Shown: positions 47,629-59,451 of the stretch, piece by piece
Position numbering within the stretch: position 1 is the stretch's first letter
How the letters are laid out: the number at the start of each line of letters is the position of its first letter
Origin: Nectonema munidae
Taxonomy: Eukaryota > Nematomorpha > Nectonematoida > Nectonematidae
DNA length: 64,000 nucleotides
Assembly: GCA_030549495.1 (NCBI GenBank)
Contig: JAUIRK010000894.1
Coordinates: 248,001 to 312,000, forward strand
Direction: 5' to 3'
Program-made: the position numbers and the translations under genes
Notes under the pieces: generated by a model
Seen by the model: only the letters and a program-made list of their open reading frames with translations
The model's database searches: none
What the model was told of the DNA's origin: nothing

Positions 47629-47768
47629 ATCAAGGGCTGGTTTTTTCATCGAGAAGGCACACTTACGCCGTTTGTATCGAACTATGAAAAAATAAGACTT
47701 TATGAGGGATCGAGGCGAAGACCTTGAGTTATCGAAACCGAGTATCTAACCAACATTACTCATGCCCA
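47629..47768 (-). mobile_element. tRNA-derived SINE, family S1
   Basis: On the minus strand, ATGAGTAATGTTGGTTAGATA and CGGTTTCGATAACTCAAGGT match the 4,721 copy. The B-box region is CCTCGATCCC. The tail CATAGTTCGATACAAACGGC with CTTCTCGATGAAAAAACC is the shared family tail. Confidence 0.7.
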
Positions 47769-49994
47769 CAAAAACTAACGAATCTTTGATTTCATTATGC
47801 CTTTCCTTTGATTTTCAACCTTTTAAAACTCATCCTGATTGAAGTGCCATTTGGAATGTCATTAGGAATTGATATAGCACAAATAAACCAGAAAATTATG
47901 GTATTCGAGCAGTTAAAGAGAATGTTTTGAGATAAAATGTTTGGGTATCCACCCTGGGCGTTTAGTTTCGGAATCTTTTTTCAAATTTTTCAGATAAAAT
48001 GCTTACAACAAAAGTGATTGCTTCAAAATTAAAACGTGTAGACATTTAGTAAGAACACCAAAAATCGAGATTTTCACTGTGATTATGTTATAAGTTTAAC
48101 GCCATCTAGCGTATTAGAAACGTAGGGATTTAACACTGGGCATTACGTTTCTAAATTTTGTTCTTCATCAGGAAAACGCAATGTTCTAACTTCCAAAATC
48201 CTAGATTCACAATGATGCTAATAATGACAAAACCTGAGCCTTAAAAGATTTAAATTCCTAAGATTTACTCTAAGCCTTGATATTCATAGATGTTTTAAGT
48301 GGAAAAACTGTTCAAGAAAAAATTATTGAAAAACAATTTGTGTTTAAAAATAAGACAGAGCATTTAAAGCACACAATTATTCAGCATCTAAAAATCATCA
48401 AAAAAAAAGTTTTTCGCAAAAAATAGAAAATTTTACCCTCTTTCTCATAAACTATTTTATTTTTAATATAATTCTTATTATCTTAACAAAATATTTTCAT
48501 AATTTACCTTAAAAATAGAGCAAATTATTGATCAATTCATTTTCCAATAAAAAGATCGATTTTTTATTGATTTACTAATTTTTATGTCTAAAATTTTCAT
48601 TTCAAAATGCCCTTTCTTTTGGTTATTTTGTGTAATTTTTTTTACTTCATTATTATTTTTATATCAGGGCTTTCCAATCTTTTTGAACATACCTGTCTCA
48701 TAAAAAAAAATTATTCTTTTGTACACCCTGCCAATCAGATCTGATTGCTTTTTAAATATTATTTTCATTTTTTTTAATATAAAATTTAAAAAAAAGTCTG
48801 CACATGCGTACTTAACACAAACTATATAAAATATCAAAATGGATACTTTTAATGGAAAATATTTCAAATTATATAAGCAATTAAGGAAAACCTAGAATTA
48901 CGAACCACTTTGGAAATGTGAAACTCTGAAAAGAGAGTGTGCAGCAAGAGAATTAGTAAAATGGATCATAATATAGAAATTAACAACCACATACTTCAAC
49001 GCAATATATTTCCAGAAGGAAATTTTTTTCCTTTTTCTCTTTTTTCTATCCAAGTTCAATATATCATTTCAATGGCATTTTCAATGTTCTTTAATAAGCT
49101 CTACCCCGTTCATCTTTTATCAGAGCTCACGTTAAGCAAACTTTTATGGGAACTTGAATAAGACAAAACTTTGGATGTTGTGATAACAAAATTTTGGCAT
49201 AAAACCCATTGTTTGCATTTATTTGGCCGTTTCCATGCTGTTTCTTATAGTAAACGTTAGATTTTTAATTAAGAAAAGAAACTAATTATATTATTGCCTA
49301 AAAGTGAATATAAAGATTCAAGGAATGTTCTTTCAAAGTGGAAAGATGCTTAAAATATTGTCACGATGGGGATTTGAACGCGAGACGTAATGGATCAAAA
49401 CCTTAACTCTCGACCATACTAAGCCGCACATGCTGACTAAGAATGTATCCTCTTTTTTTATAGTTAAATTAAAAAAGTAAGTAAATCAAAGTTAACAAAC
49501 TTTTATTTTTCTCCAAAACAATCAAGTAATATGAATTTTTTAAAAAGTTTTTGCATAAATATTGAATGTGGTTTCGTTTTTTTTGCGATTATTACCGAAG
49601 CCATTCGAGATCTCAATTAATCGATGCATCTCAAATATCTACTATAAAGTCAAAACTAAAATTTCTAAAATTTTGATACTTAGACTAAATAATATTATGG
49701 GTTTAGAATAATGTAAGTTCATCATCGAATAAATACACTCCACCTTCGTTAAACCGGACTTCATGATCTCGTTCCTTCATCATCTGTATATACAAAAAGC
49801 CTCTCTTTTTACTTTTGAATAGGAGAAAGATTAACACTTTTTAAATAAGAGCTTTTTATATCGTTATATTGATTTTATTTCGGCAATATTATATATCATT
49901 TATATAAGATCTTTCTATAACATACGTACTTTGATGTACATTTATTTATTTTCTCCAATTTAATCAATATTAATAGCATTTCATTTGAGAACCT
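47769..49994. other. Intergenic with a tRNA-like piece
   Basis: Two diverged direct modules (CTGGGCGTTTAGTTTCGGAATC at 47,952 and CTGGGCATTACGTTTCTAAATT at 48,140) form a short repeat pair. CAGGGCTTTCCAATC at about 48,666 resembles a hAT end. A tRNA-Ser-like stretch lies at 49,367-49,441. No supported gene. Confidence 0.4.
49367..49441 (-). repeat. tRNA-Ser-like sequence, likely SINE head or tRNA pseudogene
   Basis: On the minus strand the region reads TAGTATGGTCGAGAGTTAAGG (A-box/D-arm style) and ends CGCGTTCAAATCCCCATCGTG (B box). The outer stem (GTCAGCATG against CATCGTGAC) has mismatches, so a working tRNA is unlikely. Confidence 0.45.
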
Positions 49995-50391
49995 TTAACC
50001 TTAGAAGGACGGAGTAGGGCTTTTTTTGGCTTGTAAATATTTAAAATCTCTTTTTCTGATAGAAAAATATAGCTAGTCGATATGCTAACGTGGTGGTATT
50101 TTATTTTTTTTAATGGGTTTTAAAGATAAAAAGAAATATAAAATTTTCACCACATGAAAAAATATTTATAGTAATTTATACGAAATTTAAATTTAACGCC
50201 ATCTAAAATTAATATGTTTTTATGAAAAACTTAAGTTGTAACCTTAAACAAGTTATAAAAATATTTGAAGTGGATTTCAAATTTAGAATTTTTTTCTGAG
50301 GATTATTTTTGAAACACATGACGTTCCAAAATCATGTTTCTATTATTTCCTTCGCTTTGGGTATTATAGCAAGTCTTTCATTATTAGCTAA

Positions 50392-50680
50392 TAACAAAAC
50401 AAACACGCGTACGAATATGTAGTTTTGTGAAAAAAACTATATTGTTCAATATTCAAAACTGTTTTCATAAATTTGTTTTCCATAGTGCAAAATATTATAT
50501 ATAAAAAATTAAAAAGAAGAACTATAATATTTTTTTTATTTACAAAAAAAAAGAAGTAACAAAACAAACAAACGTATGATTATGTAGTTTTGTGAAAAAA
50601 TTATATTGATCACTATTCAAAACTTTGTTTTTATAAATTTATTTTTCTACAGTGCAAAATATTTTATAAAAAGTAAAAAA
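50392..50680. repeat. Tandem duplication in the left arm of piggyBac 2
   Basis: Two related units of about 120 bases start AACAAAACAAACA and contain TATGTAGTTTTGTGAAAAAA and AGTGCAAAATATT. They lie at about 50,392-50,512 and 50,559-50,680, separated by a short AT-rich spacer. Confidence 0.75.
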
Positions 50681-51154
50681 GATTAAAAAAATTAAATAAG
50701 CTTTTTAGATCGATTTGTTGAACAGCGCATGGTTGCGTACTTGAATAAAAAAATGAAGAGAATGGACTCATTATTGAATTTGTGTCATGGTATTATCTGG
50801 GTAATAAAAGACACATCATACAACGCAGAAATAAATCAAAATATGATTTCAAACACAAAGAACTCTTACTTGATATTGATTTTTTATCGAGAATACGCAT
50901 GCGGCTAGAGTGACCTCAATTGTTCCATTGACTACACGAACCATATATAATTGTTATCTTTATCTCACCTTTTATTTGTTATCTTTTTTCTCACCACATT
51001 TGGTAAATAATTCCTTGGCATGAATGAATAGTGAAGAATCGCGTATAGATTACACAAAACTCTCTCTCTTGCTTTATTTGTGTATGTGTAATAATTCTTC
51101 CATTTCTTGACAATCTTCATTTGGATTTCCTAAGTTACTTCGCAAAATTTTATT

Positions 51155-52961
51155 ATGAGCTCCTCAAGTTTTTATACAAGTAGTGATGAAGGAGAAACCT
51201 CTGGTTCTGACGTTTTTTCAAATAGTGAATATGAAATTCAAAATTCAATTGATAGCGAAGGGCGAACAGATTCAAGCGATGAAGAAACGGCTCTTTGCGA
51301 AGATGTGTCCCTTGTAGCACCAGATGGAACCCAATTTTTTTGGGAACCGAGAGAGATTTGTGGAAGAAGATCATCAACTAATATCATCTCAAGTAGACCA
51401 GGTCCAAAAGATACGGCAAATAATTTGAAAGATCCTTTGAAAATGTTTAATCTTTTTTTCACTGAATCTCTTTTGAACCAAATTTTTGTCTGCACAAAAG
51501 AAAGAATGGAAGAAAACTACAAGTAATTTTCTATTAGAAAACATTATTTAGTTAAATTTTTTTTTGTAGAAGTCCTAATTGTTTGTTGGAGAACCTCAAA
51601 AGTTTATATGAAAGGTTTTCAATGGAACATTTGCTAGCATACTTAGCCTGTATTCTTTACATTGGGCAGCCTAAAGATCAGCAGATTGATGTCAAACATC
51701 TTTTTTCTGAAAAGTATGGAACCCCTTTTTTAAAAGCTGCAATCAGTAGAGACGTATTAATTCTTATTCGTACCTTTATAAGATTTGATTCAAGAACTAC
51801 AAGAAATAGTTCAGATAAATTAGCTCCGATAAGATACTTACAAAATTTTTTCCTCGAAAACTTTCATAAATATTGTCACCATCTAATTGCGTTACAATTG
51901 ACGAGCAGCTCGTCAAGTATAGAGGCAGGTCACCTATAAAAGTATACGACCCATCCAAGCCAGGTCGATATGGTATGAAAATTTATCACTGTGTAGACTC
52001 GTTCAGTTTTTTTGTTTTTTGTAGCGAAATTTAGGAAAGTGGTTTAGTGGACAGGGATCATTATAAACCCAATAATATAGTAAAAAGATTGGTAAATATT
52101 TCTTGCTTACCGAACGGTATTGGTATTTATGCAGATAGGTTTTTTATGTCCCAGGATTTGTGTAATTGGGCCAAAAATCAAAACTATACAATCTGTGGTA
52201 CGGTAAGAAGTAATAGAAGGTTCATGCCGCATGTAGTCCGTCCAGCGCATTTAAAAGGTCTGGGTTTGAATGATTGTGAGAGCAGATTTTTGTATTCAGA
52301 AACCTCTTCGTTAACAGTTTATATACCGGAAAAACATTCTAAAAAAAACTTCAAACTAGTCTATGTGTTATCTAGTCAACATCTATCACAGATAGATACT
52401 TTTGGGCCCAGAAAAAAGCCTCAAACTATTCTAGATTATAATAGGTTTAAATCTGGAGTGGATGTTTTTAACAGAATGGCAAGACATTACAGCTGTTATA
52501 AGTCTTCTAGATGTTGGCCAGTTGCAATTTTTACAAATTTTCTTGATATTGCAGTTAATAATAGCTGGGTAATTATGAGAGCTAATGATTCAGATGCATA
52601 CCCGTCAGTTTCAAGAGGAGGAAGAAAATGCTTTATAAAACACCTTTCTCTACTTTTAGCTGAAAAATGGATGTTGATTAGAAGTCAAAGTTCATTTACT
52701 CGCTTATCTACCAGAAACTTATTATCTTTTTACGGGTTTTTTGATGTTGACGAGAACCCAAATACATCAGTTCAACGAGGATATTGCTCTTTTATTGATT
52801 GTAAGCCAAGAAAAAGAGGAACACGAAAATGGAGTGTATGTGGAAAATTCATTTGTAAAAGCCATTATTTATGTGTAAAAAGTGCAGAAACACATAATAA
52901 TTGTAAATATTTACGAATTTTTTATTATAATACTCGTGTGTTGTATTTTTATAATAGTTGA
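51155..52961 (+). pseudogene. piggyBac transposase 2, one intron, nearly intact
   Basis: A cut-and-paste transposase for TTAA sites, about 586 residues when spliced, close to the family's usual length. ATG at 51155 opens a Ser/Asp/Glu-rich N-terminus (MSSSSFYTSSDEGETSGSD). A 47-nt GT-AG intron at 51523-51569 joins ENYK to SPNCLLENLK in phase. The three catalytic aspartates are present: TIDEQLVKYRG (near 51,897), IYADRFFMS (near 52,126) and FKSGVDVFNRM (near 52,450). The C-terminal Cys domain follows (YCSFIDCKP...CGKFICKSH). Two lesions are visible: a frame change near 51,875 and a TAG codon at 52,032-52,034. Otherwise the frame is open, so loss of function is probably recent. Confidence 0.88.
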
Positions 52962-53415
52962 ATAAATGTTAGTTCATTTTTTTTTATATATTTGAAAAAA
53001 ACTAAATATTAATCTATGATTAATATGCCTTTTTTGCATATGAAGTAGCGTTTGTTGAAATAATTTAACAAATAATATAATAGATGAATTTAAAATTTTT
53101 TCTTAGATATGTATATCTAATAAGTGTAAACGTTATGGAAGTTCGAATGCAATTTTTATTTTTATTATAGATGACGTTAACTAAAACAAACTCTTTTTTA
53201 TTATAGATGGCGTTAATTCTAAAATAAGTTTTTTGATTTTTTTCGTATAAAAAACATGGAAACATATCAAACTGAACAAAAACATTCTTAAAAGGACTTT
53301 GATATGCTAAAGCTTTATTAAAAAAAAAGAAATATACTTTTTTTAAAAATTGGAGTAAAACTCCCATTAACCGTCCTTAGTGTTGCTCTAAAAAGTTCCG
53401 TCCTGCTAAGGTTAA

Positions 53416-54175
53416 AAATAATGCGTTTTTTTGCCTTTTCTCTTTCTCAAATATGTAAGTGATTAAAATTGTTAATTATAATAATATTGGAAAAAGAAAG
53501 ATCGATATTTTTCTAAAACAATGTTTTCTATAAAGTATACTTATTTAACGACCACGGTAAAAAATGGGTTATTTAAGCTTCGCTTGACTGTATACAATAT
53601 TATTTAACGTTTAATTACAAATTACGTACATTTTTGATTTTCAAAAAAAGGATGAAAGCTTTTTGTGTGTAAGTAATTTTAATAGCATGCATATAAGAGA
53701 CATCATTTTTAAGTCATTTTTAAATTTCGCAAAAAATGAATAGTCCAAGAGATCGCTTGAATTGATGAAACTTAGTCACAATCTTTGAGTGTACTATAGT
53801 TTTTTCCGTCATTTTCTTATGGAAGAAAAGGAGTGTATGGTATAAGTGAGATGATATTTGCACCTAAAATGAAAACAATTTTGAAGCATCCATCTCTCTC
53901 AATAATTGTAACGATTAATGCTCATTGCCAAAATACTGAAATGAAAAGATTTATTTTCAAAGACAAAACACGTTTTATTTGATAAATCGTATAAGCACAC
54001 ATGGGCGTTCCTGTAATATTCCGTTTGGAGTAAATAATAAAATGGCTTTTTTTTTACGTAAAATCAACAATACAAACTAGCATAACATTATTCAATAAAA
54101 TTAAGCTATAAATGATAACAAAGTTACACTATATTTAGAATAGATAGACGATCAGAATTCTGAACTAGAAATAAT
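53416..54175. other. Intergenic, nothing recognised
   Basis: AT-rich; no gene or bounded repeat seen. Confidence 0.4.
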
Positions 54176-54676
54176 ATTTTAACTTTATAGTGTGTCTATC
54201 ATATGAAACATATGTGATTCAGTATAATGAACAAAAAGTATATGCAAATTATAAAGTCAAGCAAGCGCATAGAAAAAGTTTTTCAGCCGTAAGCTATAGG
54301 CTCGCATTATGCTTGAGATGGTTAATCACAGTTTTTGTGACTTTGTTTTTAAGAGTCGGGAACTTTGGGGATCGAACCTCTAACCTTCAACTTTTAAGCT
54401 TAGAGGTACACCTTAACAACCATTGAGGCACTTAATTTAATAAGAGAAATAAAAAGTTAAAAAATAATATATTAAAAGTGAGAGTTATGGAACTTAAATT
54501 TATATTAAATGTTTGAAATCCATTTTAGATATTAAAAATTCATTTTTTATCTAGTTTTTTTTATTTAGTAAAATTGTTACAAATTTGAGTGCTCTTTCAT
54601 GCGAACACAAACTCTTTTACAATAGCCCAAAAATAAGATAGTCACAGAGAAGTCGGAGGGTAGTTATCGCAAATAG
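54176..54676 (-). mobile_element. Repeat B copy 1, containing a tRNA-like module
   Basis: The whole 500-base unit matches 62137-62921 in reverse orientation. Shared landmarks are ATCATATGAAACATATGTGATT at one end and CACAGAGAAGTCGGA at the other. Inside, on the minus strand at 54,363-54,429, ATGGTTGTTAAGGTGTACC and GAGGTTCGATCCCC look like the A and B boxes of a tRNA. It could be a long SINE or a DNA element that captured a tRNA. Confidence 0.7.
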
Positions 54677-55880
54677 CAGATTATATCAGTAATTATAAGA
54701 AAACCAAGTATAAAATATATTATAAATATATGATATTATTTAATTAAAAATTTTTTTTTTTAATTTATAAAAATAAATTTTAGCAAAAAAAAAGAAAAAA
54801 AACGTTATTTATAAAAAAAAATTTTACATAAGTAAAGAGCTGAAGGGTCATTTGTTTGAAATAAAAAAAGAAAAGTTTGAAAGCATTTACATCTTCTACA
54901 TATTTAGTGCTTCAAATTAATATAGACTTGTGGAATCTAAATTTTTTTTATTAAATAACTTTTTTTGAAACTTTACTCTTTACTTTTTTTTATAATTTAA
55001 ATTTATAAAAATACTGTGATAAATTTATTTTTTATTGAAAAAAATATATAAAAAATTAATTTATACCCAATTTATCTGAATTTTCATTTTACTACGCGAA
55101 GTGTTTCAGTGCGCATTTTACACACATGGCTGCCGTTGATTGTGTCAGCAACATTAATTATGGCAACGACAGCTATCTTTGAAGTGATCAATCAAAAAGT
55201 CAGAATTTGAAGACGTTAAGCCAGGTTTGTCAGATTTATTAGTACCACGAGTATTAAACCTAAAGATACGTACGTCAAGTCATACACAAGTTTCTTAATC
55301 TGATGACATAAAAGTCTTCACGCTCTTCGAAATGCAATCTCAGATTTGAGGAGAGAGATCAAGGTTTCGCTAGAATTAAGAAAAAGGCGAACGACAGCGT
55401 ACAGCGAGTACGATAAGTCTTAAAACGTCAGGTTATTATCAAATGGTTAATTAACTAGGTACTGAACTAACGAATTTTAAGAGTACGTAAATGCCCCTTT
55501 TCAATTATTACTATGCACCTGTCCGGCTTCCATCAAGGAATGGACATAATCGCGGGAAGGATGTGGTTAGAGAGAGGAAAGGTACTGGGACTGGAACTAA
55601 CAGAGGAGAATGCATCCATTTTGACCAGTCAAAGAAAGAAAATTTGTAAAAGAAACAAAATGAAAGTATATCACAAGTGAAAACAATAGAGGGATCAATT
55701 TTTCCATATCAATGCGCTCTGAATGTTCTAAGTTTTAATTTTGACACACTTTTTGGGCAGGCTTTTTTCTAATTAACATATTTTTTTATCTAGCTTTTGT
55801 AACACTTGATAAAAACGGCCAATAAGATGTCTAATTTGAAGTTATTGGCATTTAAATTGGCGTCGGCAAAATTTTTGGAA
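54677..55880. other. Intergenic, partly GC-richer, unidentified
   Basis: 55,090-55,660 is richer in G+C than its surroundings, with short open stretches such as MAAVDCVSNINYGN, but no domain and many stops. I could not assign it to an element family. Confidence 0.35.
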
Positions 55881-55890
55881 TCGAATTAAT

Positions 55891-56390
55891 TAAGTTGTTT
55901 GTGGCGTTCGCACCCATCCTTTCGGATATCGTGGCCCGCCCGGAATGCTGAGTCCAAGTCTACCTGGACTTTCCATCCCACTAAACGCCTACCGGCCCTT
56001 GTTACAAAAGAATAGCTATACCTTGTTATATATATTATTTTACAAGAATTTATGTTACAATAATACATCTGAGTGAACGATACTTCCTAACGCGAACGCT
56101 CCCAATTTGGGAAACAAACTTATTGTCTAGTGATAGCTTGATTACTAATCACGTAGAATCGGGTCGCTAGAGCACTACCTAACCGTAAAAACCTTTGAAT
56201 TCTTCAGAGGAAGAAAACCAGGGTAAAAAACTGGCACGACGGAATGTATCTTGCTCCTAAATTTTTATTATAAAATTAAATATATTATTAAATGATTATA
56301 AAGGGTATATGCTACAAAAATAGAAGCGTTTGAAGGCATGCAATATCTTATATATTATTACTAAATGATATTTGATAGATGTTATAGGGG
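55891..56390. repeat. Repeat A copy 1 with 3' segment, split by piggyBac 3
   Basis: The 370-base core (55,891-56,260) starts TAAGTTGTTTGTGGCGTTCG. It includes CACCCATCCTTTCGGATATC and ends CGGAATGTATCTTGCTCCTAA. It is followed by a ~130-base segment ending GATGTTATAGGG. The segment resumes after piggyBac 3 at 59,313. The core recurs at 59,452 and 59,861, and the segment at 60,240. No coding content; family unknown. Confidence 0.75.
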
Positions 56391-56391
56391 A

Positions 56392-59312
56392 CCGTTTACT
56401 TGCCGAACTTATTAAAAATGTGTTATTCAACTTTTGTCTTGAATATTTAGTTTAAATATACTTACCTTGAAATGAAATATAAAAAAATGATAATGATGAA
56501 CAAGTTTTATATGCAATGACAGACCGGTCCATAAGTGGACCATTGGCGAAAAGTGAAATCAAAATTTTTTGAAAACAAGCATTTATTGACAAAAGAAAAT
56601 AAAAGTGGTTATTGATGATAAAAGGGAAAGCAGTCTCGATGGATGTTTTTCTGGCACGCAAAGCAGCATAAAAGTGAATTTTTTTTACAAACCACGCATT
56701 TTCGTTGTTGATGTCTTGAAACGGACACTAAATAGTGCCCATTCAGACTTCTAGAACTTTTAGAAAGATGAGAAGAAGGCCCTGGTTTTCTCTTGGTTTG
56801 CAAACCTTTTAATTGAAGTAAGTGTAGCGTTATTTCTCTACGGAAGTTTAGATGAGATGATTTTTTTTCTGTGTTTGTTCTTTCATAATCCTTCCAGGCA
56901 CCAACAACCGAAACGTTTATTGCATGCATTGCCAAAGGCCGCCACCATTTTTTCGCCTTTACTCTAGGCCTATAAGCAGCCAATAACTTGTCAAACAAGT
57001 ACAAGCATTGTACTTGCTAATGAGGAAAGGACAGCTAACTTCGATCTTTTTCTTCTCTAAACGTGAATACCTTCTAACTGTTCCAACAGGTTCATGCGTA
57101 CAAAAGTTGGATCCAACATTCACACAAGCATTATCCCTCCATTTACAAAAATATACTATTCCATCTGATCTATAATCGTAATACCCTCTATTTTTCTTCT
57201 TGATTTCTTTATCCTCAATCAATGGACATTTACCGGTTCTATTACTTCTAACGGTGCCTACTGCTTTTATACCTTTTTCGCTCAATGTTTTTAAGAGGGT
57301 GTACGATGTAAAAAAATTGTCAAAATAGAATGTATGTTTTAAAGGGTTTTCAATTGTTTGGACAAAGTTTCCTACAACTTGCATGCCCAATGGCATCTTA
57401 CTTGAACCTCTCTACTTACCTTGATATATGTGTAAAGACAGAATAGGAACACATGCACCATATTTTATAACCAAACCTAATAGGTTTTCCTTTTATAAAC
57501 TGCTTACACGAATGAGGCCCATAATAAGGAACTATCGATTCATCTATACTTATCTCTTCATAAAGTGAACTAAACTTCAAAAATTTAGCGTTTAACATTT
57601 CATAAATAGACCTTACTTTTGCCATTTTGTCTTCTAAATTAATTTTAGTATTATCGACAAGATGAAAGTACTTTACTTCTCGAAATCTATTTCTCGATAT
57701 TACCTGACTCACTAATGAGACTCCAAGATCTAATTGAGTCGACCAAAAGTCTTCCTCTCTTGGCAATGTATGATACCCCGATAAAATAACAAATCCGATA
57801 AAAATACCTATGTCCTTCCAATCTAGATCAATTGCTTCGTTTTTTTGATTAGCATAAGAAGTGGATAGTTTTGCCAGTGTTTCCATGTATTCTTTTGGGA
57901 AAACTTGAAAAAAAAATCAATAGGTTCATGAGCTACGTCTTCGGCTAGCTGAGGACAATCGACGTGTGAATAAGAAGCTAAATTATTATCAAAGTTTTTC
58001 ATTTTTTTCCATCTGCAGGTTTTATCTTGATCTTCTTCTACTTCAGGGTATGTTACTTCTATTTCTCCGCATGTATCTTGAGGAAAAGTATCAAGCATAT
58101 CATTTTCATCAATGTCTTCGGTATCGGTAACAACATTGTTTTCATCAGGAGGAAGTATAACTAAATCAATAGGAGTGCCATTTTCCAAAACCTCATCTTC
58201 TTCTAAGTGCTCCAAAGCGGAAGATAAATGCTTGAACTTCATTTTGACGGAAAAATCAATGAAACGCAAAAGAATAAAGAAAAAAGTAGTAGTTGAATTG
58301 TAACGAAAAAAGTTGGCTCCACACTAACGAAAGTCGCTATATTTTTAGCTTTACAAGAAGAAACGGTGCAAGCGCAAGAGCAGTAAGAGAATGATAAAAA
58401 AAGAGTTATTTCATAAAATGCGGAACTTATATTATGATCTCTTCATATTCATGAAAACATATTAGCAAACTGAAATCAATTGATGATACAAAGTACAATG
58501 ATACTCATCTATTCTATAATTTTTTCAACATTTCTATGACGTGCAAAATTTTTGTACGTATCATCATTATGTATACAGTACTGCGAACATGTACCTTCAC
58601 AAATGTTGATGATACAAGAATTATTGATTCAAATTCCACGCTTCACATTCATTCCTACATTATAATAAGATATCATTATTGTATATATTTGTATGTTTAC
58701 GATGAAAAATATACTGTTTTATTATTTACTCAATTCATTTACATTTGATGTAAAGTGACATGCTAACGTCTTCACACAATAAATCAAGAGGTTATATTTT
58801 TGAAAGTACAACATTCAACGTCATGAAACTAAAGAAACAGAGATATCAATCATTATGATCAACTCTGTTGAAAAATGTACTTTTTCATCGTTTTTTCTAA
58901 TTATGTGTTAAAAGGGTATATTTCATTGTCACGATACGCCAATGGTCCACTTGTGGATCCTAAATACTTTCAAAGAATATGGCGACATATTCAAATTTAT
59001 TTTTTACAGAAACACATTCGCGACAAAAATAAGGGATAGTATGTCATGAACTGTAAGGATATTTTAGAATTGCTCGAATATTTTTTTCTAGAATTTGGAT
59101 TTTATAAAATTGACTTTTTTTACCATTTCACAATTTTTTATCAATTAAATTTTTAATAAAAAAATTTAATTTTATTTATTTTTGTTTTATTTGTGTATCT
59201 CGAAGACTTTTCAATTGAACTTAAGAAAAAAAATGAACCTAAAATATGTTTCATTGTTTTTAATTTGGATTTTAACAATGAAGTGAAAAGTGGACCATTG
59301 GCGGTTAAACGG
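56392..59312 (-). mobile_element. piggyBac element 3, inserted in repeat A
   Basis: The left end CCGTTTACTTGCC and the complement of the right end, CCGTTTAACCGCC, are imperfect inverted repeats. The flanks are GTTATAGGG on the left and TTGAAAGATATACATAATTT on the right. An unoccupied copy at about 60,332-60,362 reads GTTATAGGGTTAAGAAAG, which places the insertion at TTAA; both flanking TTAA copies have since decayed. The 16-mer AAGTGGACCATTGGCG occurs at 56,533-56,548 and 59,288-59,303, and inverted at 58,937-58,952. About 1.0 kb of non-coding sequence lies upstream of the transposase. Confidence 0.85.
56609..58242 (-). pseudogene. piggyBac transposase 3, broken
   Basis: A cut-and-paste transposase. 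The likely start is MKFKHLSSALEHLEEDE at 58,242, followed by an acidic N-terminal region. The first catalytic Asp is in SIDESIVPYYGP (near 57,540) and the second in FYFDNFFTSYTLL (near 57,320). The third normally lies in a GGVD-type motif just before LFDKLLAAYRPR. Here KYNAC runs almost directly into LFDK (near 57,000), so about 13 bases including that Asp codon are deleted. The C-terminal Cys domain (CVVCKKNSLLCCFACQKNIH) remains. Further frame changes lie near 57,890 and 57,400. Confidence 0.85.
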
Positions 59313-59410
59313 TTGAAAGATATACATAATTTAAGGCATGCTAGGTTAGGAACAATCTACCCCTGGAACTTGACTTCATCCCTAAATGTTGTCCCTAGGA
59401 TATATGATTT
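59313..59410. repeat. Repeat A 3' segment continuing after piggyBac 3
   Basis: TTGAAAGATATACATAATTT and AAGGCATGCTAGGTTAGGAA match 60,343-60,420 closely, showing that this is the distal half of the segment interrupted at 56,390. Confidence 0.75.
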
Positions 59411-59451
59411 TAAAATTGGAATGTATAGACGGTCCTAATTAATTAATTAAT

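Larger units (their letters stand above)
49999..53411 (+). mobile_element. piggyBac element 2, complete with TTAA target duplication
   Basis: The left end CCTTAGAAGGACGGA and right end TCCGTCCTGCTAAGG are 15-base inverted repeats with one mismatch. TTAA flanks both sides (49,995-49,998 and 53,412-53,415). An inner CCGTCCTTAG lies at 53,371-53,380. The element is 3.41 kb: about 1.15 kb of left non-coding sequence, the transposase at 51155-52961, and 450 bases of right sequence. The left part contains a tandem duplication at 50,392-50,680. Of the three piggyBacs here this is the best preserved. Confidence 0.93.

Noticed and set aside
49367-49441. Functional tRNA-Ser gene
   Set aside because: A and B boxes are present but the acceptor stem has mismatches; more likely a SINE head or pseudogene.
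51999-52024. Second intron in piggyBac transposase 2 removing the stop at 52,032
   Set aside because: No GT-AG pair here both keeps the frame and removes that codon; a simple nonsense change fits better.
54363-54429. Functional tRNA gene
   Set aside because: Part of a 500-base repeat that also occurs at 62.1-62.9 kb; the cloverleaf stems do not close well.
55090-55660. Possible host exon or mariner transposase in a GC-richer block
   Set aside because: Stops occur in all frames and no conserved motif could be read.
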